Counted from the stretch's first letter, positions 21,568-32,253 are shown. The stretch: 64,000 bases of DNA from Serratia nevei (GCF_024160145.1 NZ_JAMYWQ010000016.1:43176-107175), one strand, 5' to 3'. Notes: generated from the letters alone by a model not told the origin. A program made the numbers and translations.

Positions 21568-21805
21568 CTACGGTGCGTACCAAATCTTCAAAAGTGAAAG
21601 GAATGGCGGGCCCGATGAGGTCCGTCTTGTCACGTGACAGATACCATACGCCTTTTGTTCAGCGGATTACCAGACCTGCATCAATTTGGCGCAGGAAATC
21701 AGAGAGTCGCCGTTTTATCCGGCGCTAAATGTCATGAATAGATAAGTCAGCCGCAGAATATGCGGCTGATCAGGAAAGGAATAATCAAGGTTTCAACGGT
21801 TAGTG

Positions 21806-22285
21806 TCAGGTGGGCAGGGATAAGCCGAGAAAGTGGGCTAAAGTGCTCACCAGCAACTGATGGTCTTCTTTCTGCGGCGCGCCGGAAATGCTGATGCTGC
21901 CGACGCAGCCGAGGCCGGTCAGGATGAGCGGGAAGGCGCCGCCATGCACCGAATAGTCGCGCACGTTCAGCCCGTAACGCTCCTCCAGCGACGTTTGTCG
22001 TTGCTGCAGGCGCAGGCCGATGGCGTAAGAGCTTTTGTGAAAATGGTTCACCAGATTGCGCTTGCGCCGCACCCAGTCGGCAATGTCCGGCGTGGCGCCC
22101 GGCAGGGCGTAATAAAACAGTGTCTGCCCGGCCAGCTGGATCTCGATGGCGATGCTCAGGCCGCGCCGCTCGGCGGCGGCTTTCAGCGCCGCGCCCAGCT
22201 CCCAGGCGGTGGCGGCATCAAAATGGGTAAAGGCCAGCGTCGCTTCCTGTTCGCTGAGCGCCTGCAGTTCATCGTCGATATTCAT
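21806..22285 (-). CDS. UPF0303 / heme-degrading-domain (HbpS-like) protein
   Basis: 159 residues from ATG 22285 (MNIDDELQALSEQEATLAF); GGGGAGA lies 6 nt upstream. Family landmarks are FYYALPGATPDIADWVRRKR, NLVNHFHKSSYAIGLRL and YSVHGGAFPLIL, of the UPF0303/DUF336 group. Members are annotated as heme-binding or heme-degrading by fold, with little direct biochemistry. The 240 bp before dauA hold no gene. It is divergent from the diguanylate cyclase gene. Confidence 0.85.
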   Translation of the reverse strand: MNIDDELQALSEQEATLAFTHFDAATAWELGAALKAAAERRGLSIAIEIQLAGQTLFYYALPGATPDIADWVRRKRNLVNHFHKSSYAIGLRLQQRQTSLEERYGLNVRDYSVHGGAFPLILTGLGCVGSISISGAPQKEDHQLLVSTLAHFLGLSLPT

Positions 22286-22484
22286 GCGGTTCTCCCCCGA
22301 TAACACCAGGCACAGAGTAGCCTGAAGCGTGCGCCGTGAGATAGACGGCTTGGCGATAAGATAGAACTGCTACTCTATTAATAGATTGTGTAAAATCGCC
22401 GCCGCCGAAGCGGAGACGACAGGGATGCGTTATTCAACGTTTGCACATCAACCCCTGTCGAACCGAGGAGCGCGCTGACTATTT

Positions 22485-23585
22485 ATGACTTACATTGCGT
22501 CTATTCCCGCCATTTACAGCGACGCCTGCATCACCTATGCCACGCTGTCGGTAAGCTATTTCGTTCTCAGTAAAAACGCGCCTTTCTCCTACCGTTCCGC
22601 GCTGTGGAAGCGCATCGTATTCGGCCTGCTGGCCGGGGTGGCGGTGCTTTATCTCAGCCAGGATCGGTTGGAGCTGACCGACAAGGTACACTACAGCTTT
22701 GCGATGATCCCGATGATCCTGGTGACTTTTTTCGGCGGCGGGATCAGCGGGCTGGTGAGCTTTTTGTTCGCCATGGCGCTGACCGGCGGTTTCACCGTCG
22801 ATAATCTGTTTATCGCCTCAATCCTGGTGCCGCTGCTGCTGTCGCGCGTGTGGCTGAAGAAATCCCACTGGGTGTTTTACCTGACGATCGGCACCATCGC
22901 GCTGTACCGCATTGCGGTGGTATGGCTGCTGGTGGACATGAGCGGGCTGTGGTTGGACGTGTTGCTGTACCAGGCGGTTTCCGCGCTTTGCCTGGCGATC
23001 TGCTACCATGCGCTGAATTTCAAAGAGCGCCACATCTACGCCTATTTCGCGATGCGCGCACGCGCCACCACCGACAGCCTGACCCATATCAACAACCGCG
23101 CCAGCGTCGATTACCACCTGATGCTGCAGCGCGCCGAACGCCGTCCGTGCGGGCTGATGATCCTCGATCTGGATGACTTCAAAAAGATCAATGACACCTA
23201 CGGCCACCCGGCCGGCGATGTGCTGTTGGCCAGCGTCGGCCGGCTGCTGCAAAACAGCGTGCGCAATGAGGATTTCGTCGGGCGTTACGGCGGCGAGGAG
23301 TTTATGGTGATCACCGCCAGTTACGATCCGCAGGTTATCGGCGGGGTGGCGGAGCGCATTCGCAGCGCGGTGGAAAGTTCGACGTTCTTGCTGAATGCGC
23401 AGGACGAGGTGCACATCACGCTGTCGATCGGGGTGTCGCTGTATCTACCCGGCATGACGCTGGACAAGGCGATCGCCATGACCGACGAAGCCTTGTATCA
23501 GGCGAAGCGCAGCGGTAAAAACCGAGTGGTGACCAGCCGCGTGATGCAACTGGCGCCGCTGGGCGCCGGTTTCCCGCGCGAGTAA
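22485..23585 (+). CDS. Membrane-bound diguanylate cyclase (5TM-Lyt-like sensor + GGDEF)
   Basis: 366 residues. Five or six N-terminal helices (SFAMIPMILVTFFGGGISGL and neighbours) resemble the 5TMR-LYT sensor fold. The GGDEF domain begins about residue 195 (DSLTHINNRASVDYHL). The active site is GGEEF at 269-273, and the product-inhibition I-site RNED at 260-263 sits exactly five residues before it, so an active, feedback-regulated c-di-GMP synthase is likely. The input signal is unknown. It is convergent with mfd. Confidence 0.9.
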   Translation: MTYIASIPAIYSDACITYATLSVSYFVLSKNAPFSYRSALWKRIVFGLLAGVAVLYLSQDRLELTDKVHYSFAMIPMILVTFFGGGISGLVSFLFAMALTGGFTVDNLFIASILVPLLLSRVWLKKSHWVFYLTIGTIALYRIAVVWLLVDMSGLWLDVLLYQAVSALCLAICYHALNFKERHIYAYFAMRARATTDSLTHINNRASVDYHLMLQRAERRPCGLMILDLDDFKKINDTYGHPAGDVLLASVGRLLQNSVRNEDFVGRYGGEEFMVITASYDPQVIGGVAERIRSAVESSTFLLNAQDEVHITLSIGVSLYLPGMTLDKAIAMTDEALYQAKRSGKNRVVTSRVMQLAPLGAGFPRE

Positions 23586-23588
23586 GCC

Positions 23589-23613
23589 GCCTCCCGCCGC
23601 GCTGGCGGGAGGC
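23589..23613. terminator. Hairpin between convergent diguanylate cyclase gene and mfd
   Basis: GCCTCCCGCC (23589-23598) pairs perfectly with GGCGGGAGGC (23604-23613), 5-nt loop, in the 34-bp gap between the stops. No T-run. Confidence 0.6.
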
Positions 23614-23619
23614 GTTGGC

Positions 23620-26600
23620 TCAGGCCGCCAGCGTGTGTTCGCGGAAGGCCTCCAGCAGCTCTTCGGTGAACGTCAGGCGTTTCTGGCGATCGGCCAAATC
23701 GAGCGTGAATTTCAGCTTGCTCGGGCCGTCCAGGCGGTAAACCTGCGGATTGCCCTGCAACAGACCGATCAGATAACCGGGATCGACGCGGTTGTTGTCG
23801 CCGAACTCGATAAAGCCGCCGCGCTCGTTGCTCTCGATGCGCTTGATACCCAGCTTCTGCGCATGCAGGCGCAGCGCCGCGCACTGCAACAGGTTGCGCG
23901 CCGCGTCCGGCAACTGGCCGAAGCGGTCGATCAGCTCGACCTTCAGCTCATCCAGCTCGCCGTCGCTCTTCGCGCTGGCGATGCGCTTGTACAGCGACAA
24001 GCGGGTATTGACATCGGGAATGAAGTCTTCCGGTAGCAGCGTCGGCATACGCAACTCCACCTCGGTTTGGCTGCTGGTGAGATCTTCGAGCGACGGCTCG
24101 CGACCATTTTTTAACGCATCGACGGCGCTTTCCAGCAGTTCCATATAGAGCGAGAAGCCGACGGTGGTCATCTGGCCGCTCTGGTCTTCGCCCAGCAGCT
24201 CGCCGGCGCCGCGGATCTCCAGATCGTGGGTCGCCAGCGCGAAACCGGCACCGAGATCTTCCAGCGATGCGATGGCCTCGAGCCGTTTGTGAGCGTCGGT
24301 GCCCATGGCTTTCGGGTTCGGCGTCAGCAGATAGGCATAAGCCTGGTGGTGCGAACGCCCGACGCGGCCGCGCAATTGGTGCAGCTGCGCCAGGCCGAAA
24401 CGATCGGCGCGCTCGATGATGATGGTGTTGGCGCTGGGGATATCGATGCCGGTCTCGATAATGGTGGTGCATACCAGCACGTTAAAGCGCTGGTGGTGGA
24501 AATCGTTCATCACCCGTTCCAGATCGCGCTCGCGCATCTGGCCGTGGCCGATGGCGATGCGCGCCTCCGGCACCAGTTCCGCCAGGCGCTGCGCCGCTTT
24601 CTCGATGTTTTCCACGTCGTTGTAGAGGTAGTAAACCTGGCCGCCGCGCAGCACTTCGCGCAGGATCGCCTCGCGCACCACCAGACTGTCGTATTCGCGC
24701 ACGAAGGTCTTCACCGCCAGGCGGCGCGCCGGCGGGGTAGCGATGATCGACAGATCGCGCATGCCGCTCATCGCCATGTTCAGGGTACGCGGGATCGGCG
24801 TGGCGGTCAGCGTCAGGATATCGACGTCGGCGCGCATCGCCTTGATGCGCTCCTTGTGGCGCACGCCGAAGCGGTGCTCTTCATCGACGATCAGCAGCCC
24901 CAGGTCTTTCCAGCGCAGATCGCTCTGCAACAGCTTGTGGGTGCCGATGATGATGTCCACCTTGCCTTCGGCCGCCTCGTCCAGCACCTGCTGCTGTTCT
25001 TTGGCGCTGCGGAAGCGCGACATCATCTCGATACGGATCGGCCAGGTGGCGAAGCGATCGCGGAAGTTGTCGAAGTGCTGCTGCGCCAGCAGGGTGGTCG
25101 GCACCAGCACCGCCACCTGCTTGCCGTTTTCCACCGCCAGGAAGGCGGCGCGCATCGCCACTTCAGTTTTGCCGAAGCCGACGTCGCCGCACACCAGGCG
25201 ATCCATCGCCAGCGGCTGGCACATGTCGCTCAGCACCGCATTGATCGCCTGTTCCTGATCCGGCGTGGTTTCGAACGGGAAGCCCTGGCAGAACAGCTGG
25301 TACTGTTCGCGGTTGTGCTTGAAGGCGAAACCGGCCTTGGCGGCGCGCTGGGCGTAGATATCCAGCAGCTCCGCCGCCACGTCGCGCACCCGCTCGGCCG
25401 CTTTTTGCCGCGCGCGCGTCCAGGCATCGCCGCCCAGTTTGTGCAGCGGGGCGTTTTCGTCCGCGCCGCCGGCATAACGGCTGATCAGATGCAGTGAAGA
25501 AACCGGCACGTACAGCTTGTCCTCACCGGCGTAGGCGAGGATCAGGTACTCGGCCTTGATGCCGCCGGCTTCCAGCGTGGTCAGGCCGACGTAGCGGCCG
25601 ACGCCGTGCTCCAGGTGCACTACCGGCTGGCCGGGATGCAGCTCCGCCAGGTTGCGGATCAGGGTATCGGTGTTGATGGTGCGCCGGTTGTCCTGCCGGC
25701 GGCGGCTGACGCGCTCGCCGAGCAGATCGCTTTCGCAGATCAGCGCCCGCCGGCGCAGGCCGTCGAGGAAGCCGTGTTCGGCGGCGCCAACCATCATGTA
25801 ACGGCCCGCCGTTTCCGCCTGATCGAGGCGCTGAATCAGCGCCGGCGCCAGCTTGATGCGGCCGAGCAGATCCTGCAGCGTTTCACGCCGCCCCTCGCTC
25901 TCGACGGAGAAAATCACGCTGCCGTCGAAGCCTTCGATAAAGCGCCGCAGGTTATCCAGCGGGGATTTATGCTGCGCCTGTACCGCCAGGTCGGGCAGGG
26001 TATGGTAGTCCAGATTGGTATTGCCGGCCTTGGCCGGCAGCTCATCGGTTTTCAGCGCGATGCGCGGCCAGGCCTTCAGCTCGCCGAACAGCGCATCGAC
26101 GCGCAGCCACAGCGTATCCGGCGCCAGCAGCGGGCGCATCGGATCGACGCGGCGGCTTTCGTAACGCTGGTTGACGTCTTGCCAGAAACGCTCGGCGGCG
26201 CTTTCCAGATCGCCGGTGTTGACGATCAGCGTATTGGCCGGCAGGTAGCTGAACAGCGACGGCAGCGGCTGGCTGAAGAACAGCGGCTGCCAGTATTCGA
26301 TGCCGGCCGGCCAGGCGCTTTTGCTGACCTGCTGATAAATGTGCTCGGCGTCGCGGCGCACCTCAAACTGCTCGCGCCACTGGCTGCGGAACAGCTCGAT
26401 GGCGTTCTTGTCGGTAGGGAACTCGTGGGCCGGCAGCAGATTGATGGCCTCGACTTCGCTCAGCGTGCGCTGGGTATCGACGTCGAAGATGCGCAGGCTG
26501 TCGATTTCGTCATCGAAGAAGTCGATGCGGTAAGGCTCTTCGCTGCCCATCGGATAAAGATCGAGCAACGCGCCGCGGGTGGCGAATTCGCCGTGTTCCA

Positions 26601-27093
26601 TCACCTGATCGACGCTGCGGTAGCCGGCCTGTTCCAGCTGCGCGCGCAGCTTGTCGCGCGACAGGCGCTGGCCTTTCTTCATCACCAGCGCATGGCCGTG
26701 CAGGAATTCGTGCGGGCAGACGCGCTGCATCAGGGTGTTGACCGGCAGAATGATCACGCCGCGCGCCATGGTCGGCAGGTGATATAGGCTCGACAGACGG
26801 GCGGAGATGATTTCCTGGTGCGGCGAGAAGCTGTCGTACGGCAGGGTTTCCCAGTCGGACAGCGTGGTCACCATCTGGTCGGTGAACTGCTGGATCTCGT
26901 CGCGCAGCCGCAGGGCGTTTTGCATGTCCGGCGCGATCAGCATCACCGGGCCAGGGTGGCGTTCGACGATCTCGGCGCACTCCACGGCGCAGGCCGCGCC
27001 GGTCAGTTGCCCCAGCTGGCGCAGATCGCCCGCGCGTTCGGGCAGAGAATAACGGGGGGATGAGGAACGGTTACGGTTATCGGAAGTGCTCAT
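23620..27093 (-). CDS. mfd: Transcription-repair coupling factor
   Basis: 1157 residues, the full family length. N-terminal UvrB-homology region (VMLIAPDMQNALRLRDEIQQ), RNA-polymerase-interaction region (HLEHGVGRYVGLTTLEAGGI), then an SF2 translocase with Walker A GDVGFGKTE, Walker B DEEH (LLIVDEEHRFGVRHKER), motif III TATPIPRT and motif VI QLRGRVGRSHHQAY. The C-terminal D7 region includes MPTLLPEDFIPDVNTRLSLY. It pushes stalled RNA polymerase off lesions and recruits UvrA. Long open frames on the opposite strand are GC-skew shadows. Confidence 0.98.
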   Translation of the reverse strand: MSTSDNRNRSSSPRYSLPERAGDLRQLGQLTGAACAVECAEIVERHPGPVMLIAPDMQNALRLRDEIQQFTDQMVTTLSDWETLPYDSFSPHQEIISARLSSLYHLPTMARGVIILPVNTLMQRVCPHEFLHGHALVMKKGQRLSRDKLRAQLEQAGYRSVDQVMEHGEFATRGALLDLYPMGSEEPYRIDFFDDEIDSLRIFDVDTQRTLSEVEAINLLPAHEFPTDKNAIELFRSQWREQFEVRRDAEHIYQQVSKSAWPAGIEYWQPLFFSQPLPSLFSYLPANTLIVNTGDLESAAERFWQDVNQRYESRRVDPMRPLLAPDTLWLRVDALFGELKAWPRIALKTDELPAKAGNTNLDYHTLPDLAVQAQHKSPLDNLRRFIEGFDGSVIFSVESEGRRETLQDLLGRIKLAPALIQRLDQAETAGRYMMVGAAEHGFLDGLRRRALICESDLLGERVSRRRQDNRRTINTDTLIRNLAELHPGQPVVHLEHGVGRYVGLTTLEAGGIKAEYLILAYAGEDKLYVPVSSLHLISRYAGGADENAPLHKLGGDAWTRARQKAAERVRDVAAELLDIYAQRAAKAGFAFKHNREQYQLFCQGFPFETTPDQEQAINAVLSDMCQPLAMDRLVCGDVGFGKTEVAMRAAFLAVENGKQVAVLVPTTLLAQQHFDNFRDRFATWPIRIEMMSRFRSAKEQQQVLDEAAEGKVDIIIGTHKLLQSDLRWKDLGLLIVDEEHRFGVRHKERIKAMRADVDILTLTATPIPRTLNMAMSGMRDLSIIATPPARRLAVKTFVREYDSLVVREAILREVLRGGQVYYLYNDVENIEKAAQRLAELVPEARIAIGHGQMRERDLERVMNDFHHQRFNVLVCTTIIETGIDIPSANTIIIERADRFGLAQLHQLRGRVGRSHHQAYAYLLTPNPKAMGTDAHKRLEAIASLEDLGAGFALATHDLEIRGAGELLGEDQSGQMTTVGFSLYMELLESAVDALKNGREPSLEDLTSSQTEVELRMPTLLPEDFIPDVNTRLSLYKRIASAKSDGELDELKVELIDRFGQLPDAARNLLQCAALRLHAQKLGIKRIESNERGGFIEFGDNNRVDPGYLIGLLQGNPQVYRLDGPSKLKFTLDLADRQKRLTFTEELLEAFREHTLAA

Positions 27094-27245
27094 TCAGGTA
27101 TCTTTAATCAATGTGTTAGATTGCGTCCCGGCACGGATAACCCGGCGCCTTTATGCTGTTTATAGTAGCCCAGCGGCCGCTAAACTGACACAGCAAAAAG
27201 CGCTGCACCCCGATGTTTCGCCTGATATTTGACCGGTTGAGCGCG

Positions 27246-28229
27246 TTAATTTTCGCCGGCCAGGGCGAGATAGTGTGCCATCTTGTCAACGTCGAGGTTG
27301 CCGCCGCTGACGATAACACCGACCTTTTTATCGCGCAGATCGAGCAGGCCGTTCATCGCCGCCGCGGCCGCCAGGCAGCCGGTCGGCTCAACCACCATTT
27401 TCATCCGTTCCATAAAGAAGCGCATTTGCCGACACAGCTGGGCGTCGCTGACCGTCAGAATGCCTTCGACATATTCTTGAATGATCGGGAAGGTCAGCCG
27501 CCCGACCTGTTGGGTCTGCGCGCCGTCGGCAATGGTTTTCGGCACCGGGATATGCACCGGTTCGCCGCGCTGAAAGGCTTGCTGAACGTCGTTGCCGGCT
27601 TCGGGCTCGACGCCGAACACCCGGCAGCCCGGCGACCAGTGATGCGCCGCCACCGCGCTGCCGGCCAGCAGGCCGCCGCCGCCGGTGCACACCAACAGCA
27701 GATCCAATGGCCCGGTCTCTTCAAACAGCTCCTTGGCGGCGGTGCCCTGGCCGGCGATCACCTGCGGATAATCGTACGGCGGCACCAGCGTCAGGCCCTG
27801 CTCTGCGGCCAGGCGCTGGGTGATTTCTTCACGATCTTCGCTGTGGCGCTGATAGATGACCACGTTGGCACCGTAGCCGCGCGTCGCCGCCAGCTTGGCC
27901 GCCGGGGCGTCGTGAGGCATCACGATGGTGGCGCTAACGCCCAGTTCGCGCGCCGCCAGCGCCATCGCCTGCGCATGGTTGCCGGAGGAAAAGGCGATCA
28001 CCCCGGCCTGGCGCTGTGCCGCGCTAAGTTGCGCGATGGCGTTATAGGCACCGCGAAATTTGAAGGCGCCGATGCGCTGAAAATTCTCGCACTTGAAGAA
28101 CAGCTGCGCGCCGGCGATCCGGTCGGCCTGGCGCGAGGTCATGACCGGCGTACGCAGGGCATGCCCGGCGATAACGTCGGCGGCGGTGGCAATATCGGCG
28201 GCGGTGATGCTGTGTGGGGCTGAACTCAT
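27246..28229 (-). CDS. PLP-dependent serine/threonine (or hydroxyaspartate) dehydratase
   Basis: 327 residues, fold type II PLP enzyme. Schiff-base Lys in GAFKFRGAYNA, serine-binding SSGNHAQAMALAA, PLP-phosphate loop CTGGGGLLAGSA, C-terminal VIVSGGNLDVDKMAH. The single-domain length without an ACT domain fits catabolic threonine/serine dehydratase, serine racemase or threo-3-hydroxyaspartate ammonia-lyase; sequence alone does not pick one. GAGGTCGTC precedes the ATG. It is divergent, 81 bp apart, from a YheO/DauR-type regulator gene that probably controls it. Confidence 0.88.
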   Translation of the reverse strand: MSSAPHSITAADIATAADVIAGHALRTPVMTSRQADRIAGAQLFFKCENFQRIGAFKFRGAYNAIAQLSAAQRQAGVIAFSSGNHAQAMALAARELGVSATIVMPHDAPAAKLAATRGYGANVVIYQRHSEDREEITQRLAAEQGLTLVPPYDYPQVIAGQGTAAKELFEETGPLDLLLVCTGGGGLLAGSAVAAHHWSPGCRVFGVEPEAGNDVQQAFQRGEPVHIPVPKTIADGAQTQQVGRLTFPIIQEYVEGILTVSDAQLCRQMRFFMERMKMVVEPTGCLAAAAAMNGLLDLRDKKVGVIVSGGNLDVDKMAHYLALAGEN

Positions 28230-28310
28230 GACGACCTCGCGCTGGTAAGTGATGGACGATGCGTTGCCTGGTGTGGATTTTTAATTTACTCTTTGTAAAA
28301 TTATTGTCAA

Positions 28311-28964
28311 ATGGTTAACTCAATGAGCGATCTCAGGCAGGAAAATGCGCTGTTGCTGCGCGAAGCGGAAAAAATTGTTCAGGCGCTGGGCGTGATGTTC
28401 GCGCCCGGTTGCGAAGTGGTGCTGCACGATCTGACCCAGCCCGATCATGCCATCGTCGCCATCGCCAACAATCTGTCCAACCGCCGCATCGGCGACGCCG
28501 CGACGGAAATGGGGCTGGAACGCATCGCGTCACCGGAGTTTCCTGACGTGGTGCAGAACTACGCCAGCGTGTTTCCGGACGGGCGCCCGGCCAAGAGCAC
28601 CTCGATCGGCCTGCGCAATAGCCAGGGCCGCTTTGTGGCGGCGATTTGCCTCAACCTGGATGTGTCCATCTTCAACAGCGTCACCGCTATCCTGCAGCAG
28701 CTGACGGCGGTGGTGCAAAGCGCCGCGCCGCAGGCGGCAGAGAGTGCCCGCTCGCTGTCGGACATCGCCGCGGCGATCAACGCGTTCGCCGCGGCGCACG
28801 CCACCCAGCCGCGCGCCTTGTCTTCGGAACAGCGATTTCAGGTGGTGCAACAGCTGAAGCAGCAAGGGTATTTGCAGCTGCGCGGCGCGGCCACCATGGT
28901 GGCCGAAGCGCTCGGCATTTCGCGGGTATCGGTCTATAACCTGCTTAAGCGCGACGCCGGATGA
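28311..28964 (+). CDS. YheO/DauR-type transcriptional regulator (PAS-like + HTH)
   Basis: 217 residues. The N-terminal YheO-type PAS-like sensor (MFAPGCEVVLHDLTQPDHAI; KSTSIGLRNSQGRFVAAICL) is joined to a C-terminal HTH (GAATMVAEALGISRVSVYNLL). DauR, in this family, represses D-arginine catabolism. The divergent dehydratase gene is the obvious target, which suggests control by a D- or hydroxy-amino acid. ATG 28311 and ATG 28323 (MSDLRQENALL) are both possible; neither has a strong ribosome site. Confidence 0.85.
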   Translation: MVNSMSDLRQENALLLREAEKIVQALGVMFAPGCEVVLHDLTQPDHAIVAIANNLSNRRIGDAATEMGLERIASPEFPDVVQNYASVFPDGRPAKSTSIGLRNSQGRFVAAICLNLDVSIFNSVTAILQQLTAVVQSAAPQAAESARSLSDIAAAINAFAAAHATQPRALSSEQRFQVVQQLKQQGYLQLRGAATMVAEALGISRVSVYNLLKRDAG

Positions 28965-29069
28965 GAGGCCGCCTGGCGCAATAAAAGGCCGTCGGGTGTT
29001 CCCTAAACGCGGGAGAGCCTTTATTATCCATGATCACTTTGCTTAAGCCACGGCTATCAAACGGATTTC

Positions 29070-30272
29070 ATGTATCAACCTGTCGCGTTATTCATTGGCC
29101 TGCGCTACATGCGCGGGCGAGCCTCAGACCGCTTCGGGCGGTTTGTTTCCTGGCTTTCCACCATCGGCATTACGCTGGGGGTGATGGCGTTGGTCACCGT
29201 GCTGTCGGTGATGAACGGTTTCGAAAAGGATCTGGAAAACAACATCCTCGGCCTGATGCCGCAGGCGTTGGTCACCAGCCCGCAAGGATCGGTCAACCCG
29301 CAGCAGCTGCCGGCCTCCGAGGTGCAGAAGCTGCAGGGTGTTACGCGCGTTGCGCCGCTGACCACCGGTGACGTGGTGCTGCAAAGCGCCCGCAGCGTGG
29401 CGGTCGGGGTGATGCTCGGCGTCAATCCCGACGAGACCGATCCGCTGACTCCGTATCTGGTCAACGTCAAGCAGCAGCAGCTGCAGCCGGGCCAGTACAA
29501 CATCATCATCGGCGAACAGCTGGCGGGGCAACTCGGCGTCAAACGCGGTGATGCGCTGCGCGTGATGGTGCCGAGCGCCAGCCAGTTTACGCCGATGGGC
29601 CGCATTCCCAGCCAGCGCCTGTTCACCCTTATCGGCACCTTCCACGCCAACAGCGAGGTGGATGGCTATCAGCTGCTGGTCAACCAACAGGACGCTTCGC
29701 GCCTGATGCGCTACCCGGCCGGCAACATCACCGGCTGGCGCCTGTTCCTGCAACAGCCGCTGGCGGTCGATACCCTCAGCCAACAGGCGCTGCCGGCGGG
29801 CACCGTCTGGAAAGACTGGCGCGATCGCAAGGGCGAGCTGTTCCAGGCGGTGCGCATGGAGAAAAACATGATGGGGCTGCTGCTCAGCCTGATCGTGGCG
29901 GTGGCGGCGTTTAACATCATTACCTCTCTCGGGCTGCTGGTGATGGAGAAGCAGGGCGAGGTCGCCATTTTGCAGACCCAGGGGCTGACTCGGCGCCAGA
30001 TCATGTCGGTGTTCATGGTGCAGGGCGCCAGCGCCGGCATCATCGGTTCGCTGCTCGGCACGCTGCTCGGCGTGCTGCTGGCCACCAACCTGAATAACCT
30101 GATGCCGATCCTCGGCGCCTTGATCGACGGCGCTTCGCTGCCGGTGGCGGTCGACCCGCTGCAGGTGACGATCATCGCCGTGGTGGCGATGGCGGTTTCC
30201 CTGTTGTCCACGCTTTATCCTTCATGGCGCGCTGCCGCCGTACAACCCGCTGAGGCTTTACGTTATGAGTAA
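29070..30272 (+). CDS. lolC: Lipoprotein-releasing ABC transporter permease LolC
   Basis: 400 residues, MacB-like permease: first helix about residues 25-48 ([20 protein letters not shown]), a periplasmic domain that holds LolA, then three C-terminal helices ([20 protein letters not shown]). With LolD and LolE it extracts mature lipoproteins from the inner membrane and passes them to LolA. The hook segment [17 protein letters not shown] matches E. coli. lolD overlaps it by 8 nt. Only a weak ribosome site precedes the ATG. Confidence 0.97.
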   Translation: MYQPVALFIGLRYMRGRASDRFGRFVSWLSTIGITLGVMALVTVLSVMNGFEKDLENNILGLMPQALVTSPQGSVNPQQLPASEVQKLQGVTRVAPLTTGDVVLQSARSVAVGVMLGVNPDETDPLTPYLVNVKQQQLQPGQYNIIIGEQLAGQLGVKRGDALRVMVPSASQFTPMGRIPSQRLFTLIGTFHANSEVDGYQLLVNQQDASRLMRYPAGNITGWRLFLQQPLAVDTLSQQALPAGTVWKDWRDRKGELFQAVRMEKNMMGLLLSLIVAVAAFNIITSLGLLVMEKQGEVAILQTQGLTRRQIMSVFMVQGASAGIIGSLLGTLLGVLLATNLNNLMPILGALIDGASLPVAVDPLQVTIIAVVAMAVSLLSTLYPSWRAAAVQPAEALRYE

Positions 30273-30969
30273 CCATCTTTTGCTGCAGTGTGACAACCTG
30301 TGCAAGACCTATCAGGAAGGCAATCTGCACACCGACGTGCTGCGCAATGTCAGCTTTGCCATGCAGCAGGGCGAGATGATGGCGATCGTCGGCAGCTCGG
30401 GTTCCGGCAAGAGTACCCTGCTGCACCTGCTGGGCGGGCTGGATTCACCGACCTCCGGCGAGGTGATCTTCAAGGGCGCATCGCTGAACGCCATGTCTTC
30501 GGCGGCCAAGGCCGAGCTGCGCAACCGCCAGCTGGGCTTCATCTATCAGTTCCACCACCTGCTGCCGGACTTCACCGCGCTGGAAAACGCCGCCATGCCG
30601 CTGCTGATCGGCGGCGCCAAGCCGGCGCAGGCGCAGGAGAAGGCGCGGGAGATGCTGGCGGCGGTCGGGCTGGAAAAACGCAGCCAACACCGCCCGTCCG
30701 AACTCTCCGGCGGCGAGCGCCAACGCGTGGCGATCGCACGCGCGCTGGTCAACAACCCGGCGCTGGTGCTGGCGGACGAACCGACCGGTAACCTGGACAA
30801 ACGCACCGCGGACAGCATCTTCGATCTGCTGGGCGAGCTGAACGTGCGCCAGGGCACCGCTTTTCTGGTGGTGACGCACGATCTGCAGCTGGCCAAGCGT
30901 CTGAGCCGCCAGCTGGAAATGGCCGACGGCCACCTGCAGGCGCAGCTGACCCTGATGGGGGCCGAGTAA
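30265..30969 (+). CDS. lolD: Lipoprotein-releasing ABC transporter ATPase LolD
   Basis: 234 residues. Walker [11 protein letters not shown]-loop [12 protein letters not shown] (the LolD-specific sequence that contacts LolC/E), signature [16 protein letters not shown], Walker [13 protein letters not shown], switch His VVTHDLQ. Drives lipoprotein release by LolCE. Overlaps lolC by 8 nt and lolE by 1 nt, so the operon is tightly coupled. Confidence 0.98.
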   Translation: MSNHLLLQCDNLCKTYQEGNLHTDVLRNVSFAMQQGEMMAIVGSSGSGKSTLLHLLGGLDSPTSGEVIFKGASLNAMSSAAKAELRNRQLGFIYQFHHLLPDFTALENAAMPLLIGGAKPAQAQEKAREMLAAVGLEKRSQHRPSELSGGERQRVAIARALVNNPALVLADEPTGNLDKRTADSIFDLLGELNVRQGTAFLVVTHDLQLAKRLSRQLEMADGHLQAQLTLMGAE

Positions 30970-32216
30970 TGGCGGGAGCCTCACTGTCCTTCCTGACGGC
31001 CCTGCGTTTCAGCCGCGGCCGTAAACGCGGCGGCATGGTGTCGCTGATCTCGGTCATCTCCACCATCGGCATTGCGCTGGGGGTGGCGGTGCTGATCGTC
31101 GGCCTGAGCGCGATGAACGGTTTTGAGCGCGAGCTGAAGAACCGCATTCTGGCGGTGGTGCCGCACGGCGAACTCGAGCCGGTCAATCAGCCGTTCAGCG
31201 GCTGGCCGTCGATTCTGCAGCGGGTGGAAAAGGTGCCGGGCATTGTGGCCGCCGCGCCGTACATCAACTTTACCGGCCTGATGGAGAACGGCGCGCAGCT
31301 GCGTGCGGTGGAAGTCAAAGGCGTTGATCCGCAGCAGGAGAGCCGGCTGAGCGCGCTGCCACAGTATGTGCAGGGCGACGCCTGGGCCAACTTCAAGCCC
31401 GGCGAGCAGCAGGTGATCCTCGGCAAGGGCGTGGCCGACGCGCTGGGCGTCAAGCAGGGCGCCTATGTGACGGTGATGATCCCCAACAGCGACCCGGAAA
31501 TGAAGCTGCTGCAGCCGAAGCGCATCCGTCTGCACGTGACCGGCATTTTGCAGCTCAGCGGCCAGCTCGATCACAGCCTGGCGCTGGTACCGCTGGCCGA
31601 TGCGCAACAGTATCTCGATATGGGTGACAGCGTCACGGGGATCGCCATCAAGGTGAACGACGTATTCGCCGCCAACAAACTGGTGCGCGACGCCGGCGAA
31701 GTGACCAACGCTTACATTTACATCAAGAGCTGGATCGGCAAGTACGGCTACATGTACCGCGATATCCAGATGATCCGCGCCATCATGTACCTGGCGATGG
31801 TGCTGGTGATCGGCGTGGCCTGCTTCAACATCGTCTCCACGCTGGTGATGGCGGTGAAAGACAAAAGCGCCGACATCGCGGTGCTGCGCACCCTGGGCGC
31901 CAAAGACGGCTTTATTCGCGCCATCTTCATCTGGTACGGGCTGCTGGCCGGGCTGCTGGGCAGCCTGAGCGGCGTAGTGATCGGGGTGATCGCTTCGCTG
32001 CAGCTGACCAACATCATCCGGGGCATCGAGAAACTGGCAGGCCACTCCTTCCTGTCGGGCGATATCTACTTCATCGACTTCCTGCCTTCCGAGCTGCACT
32101 GGCTGGACGTGCTGATCGTGCTGGCGACCGCTATCGTGCTGAGCCTGTTGGCCAGTTGGTATCCGGCCAGGCGCGCCAGCCGCATCGATCCGGCGCGGGT
32201 GCTGAGCGGACAATAA
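30969..32216 (+). CDS. lolE: Lipoprotein-releasing ABC transporter permease LolE
   Basis: 415 residues, paralogue of LolC with the same 1+3 helix layout ([39 protein letters not shown]). It binds lipoproteins from the inner-membrane outer leaflet. It ends at [18 protein letters not shown] and is followed by a strong terminator, so nagK is only partly co-transcribed. Confidence 0.97.
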   Translation: MAGASLSFLTALRFSRGRKRGGMVSLISVISTIGIALGVAVLIVGLSAMNGFERELKNRILAVVPHGELEPVNQPFSGWPSILQRVEKVPGIVAAAPYINFTGLMENGAQLRAVEVKGVDPQQESRLSALPQYVQGDAWANFKPGEQQVILGKGVADALGVKQGAYVTVMIPNSDPEMKLLQPKRIRLHVTGILQLSGQLDHSLALVPLADAQQYLDMGDSVTGIAIKVNDVFAANKLVRDAGEVTNAYIYIKSWIGKYGYMYRDIQMIRAIMYLAMVLVIGVACFNIVSTLVMAVKDKSADIAVLRTLGAKDGFIRAIFIWYGLLAGLLGSLSGVVIGVIASLQLTNIIRGIEKLAGHSFLSGDIYFIDFLPSELHWLDVLIVLATAIVLSLLASWYPARRASRIDPARVLSGQ

Positions 32217-32221
32217 AACCC

Positions 32222-32253
32222 ACGGGGAGGCAGCGATGCCGCCCCGTTTTTTT
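32222..32253 (+). terminator. Terminator downstream of lolCDE
   Basis: ACGGGG-A-GGCA, loop GCGA, TGCC-G-CCCCGT (32222-32247), with an eight-T run at 32246-32253. It lies in the 53-bp gap before nagK. Confidence 0.88.

Noticed and set aside
24226..25497. 423-codon open frame antisense to mfd
   Set aside because: The opposite strand encodes unmistakable Mfd; the antisense frame is His/Gln/Arg/Ala-rich with no family and is explained by GC-biased third positions.
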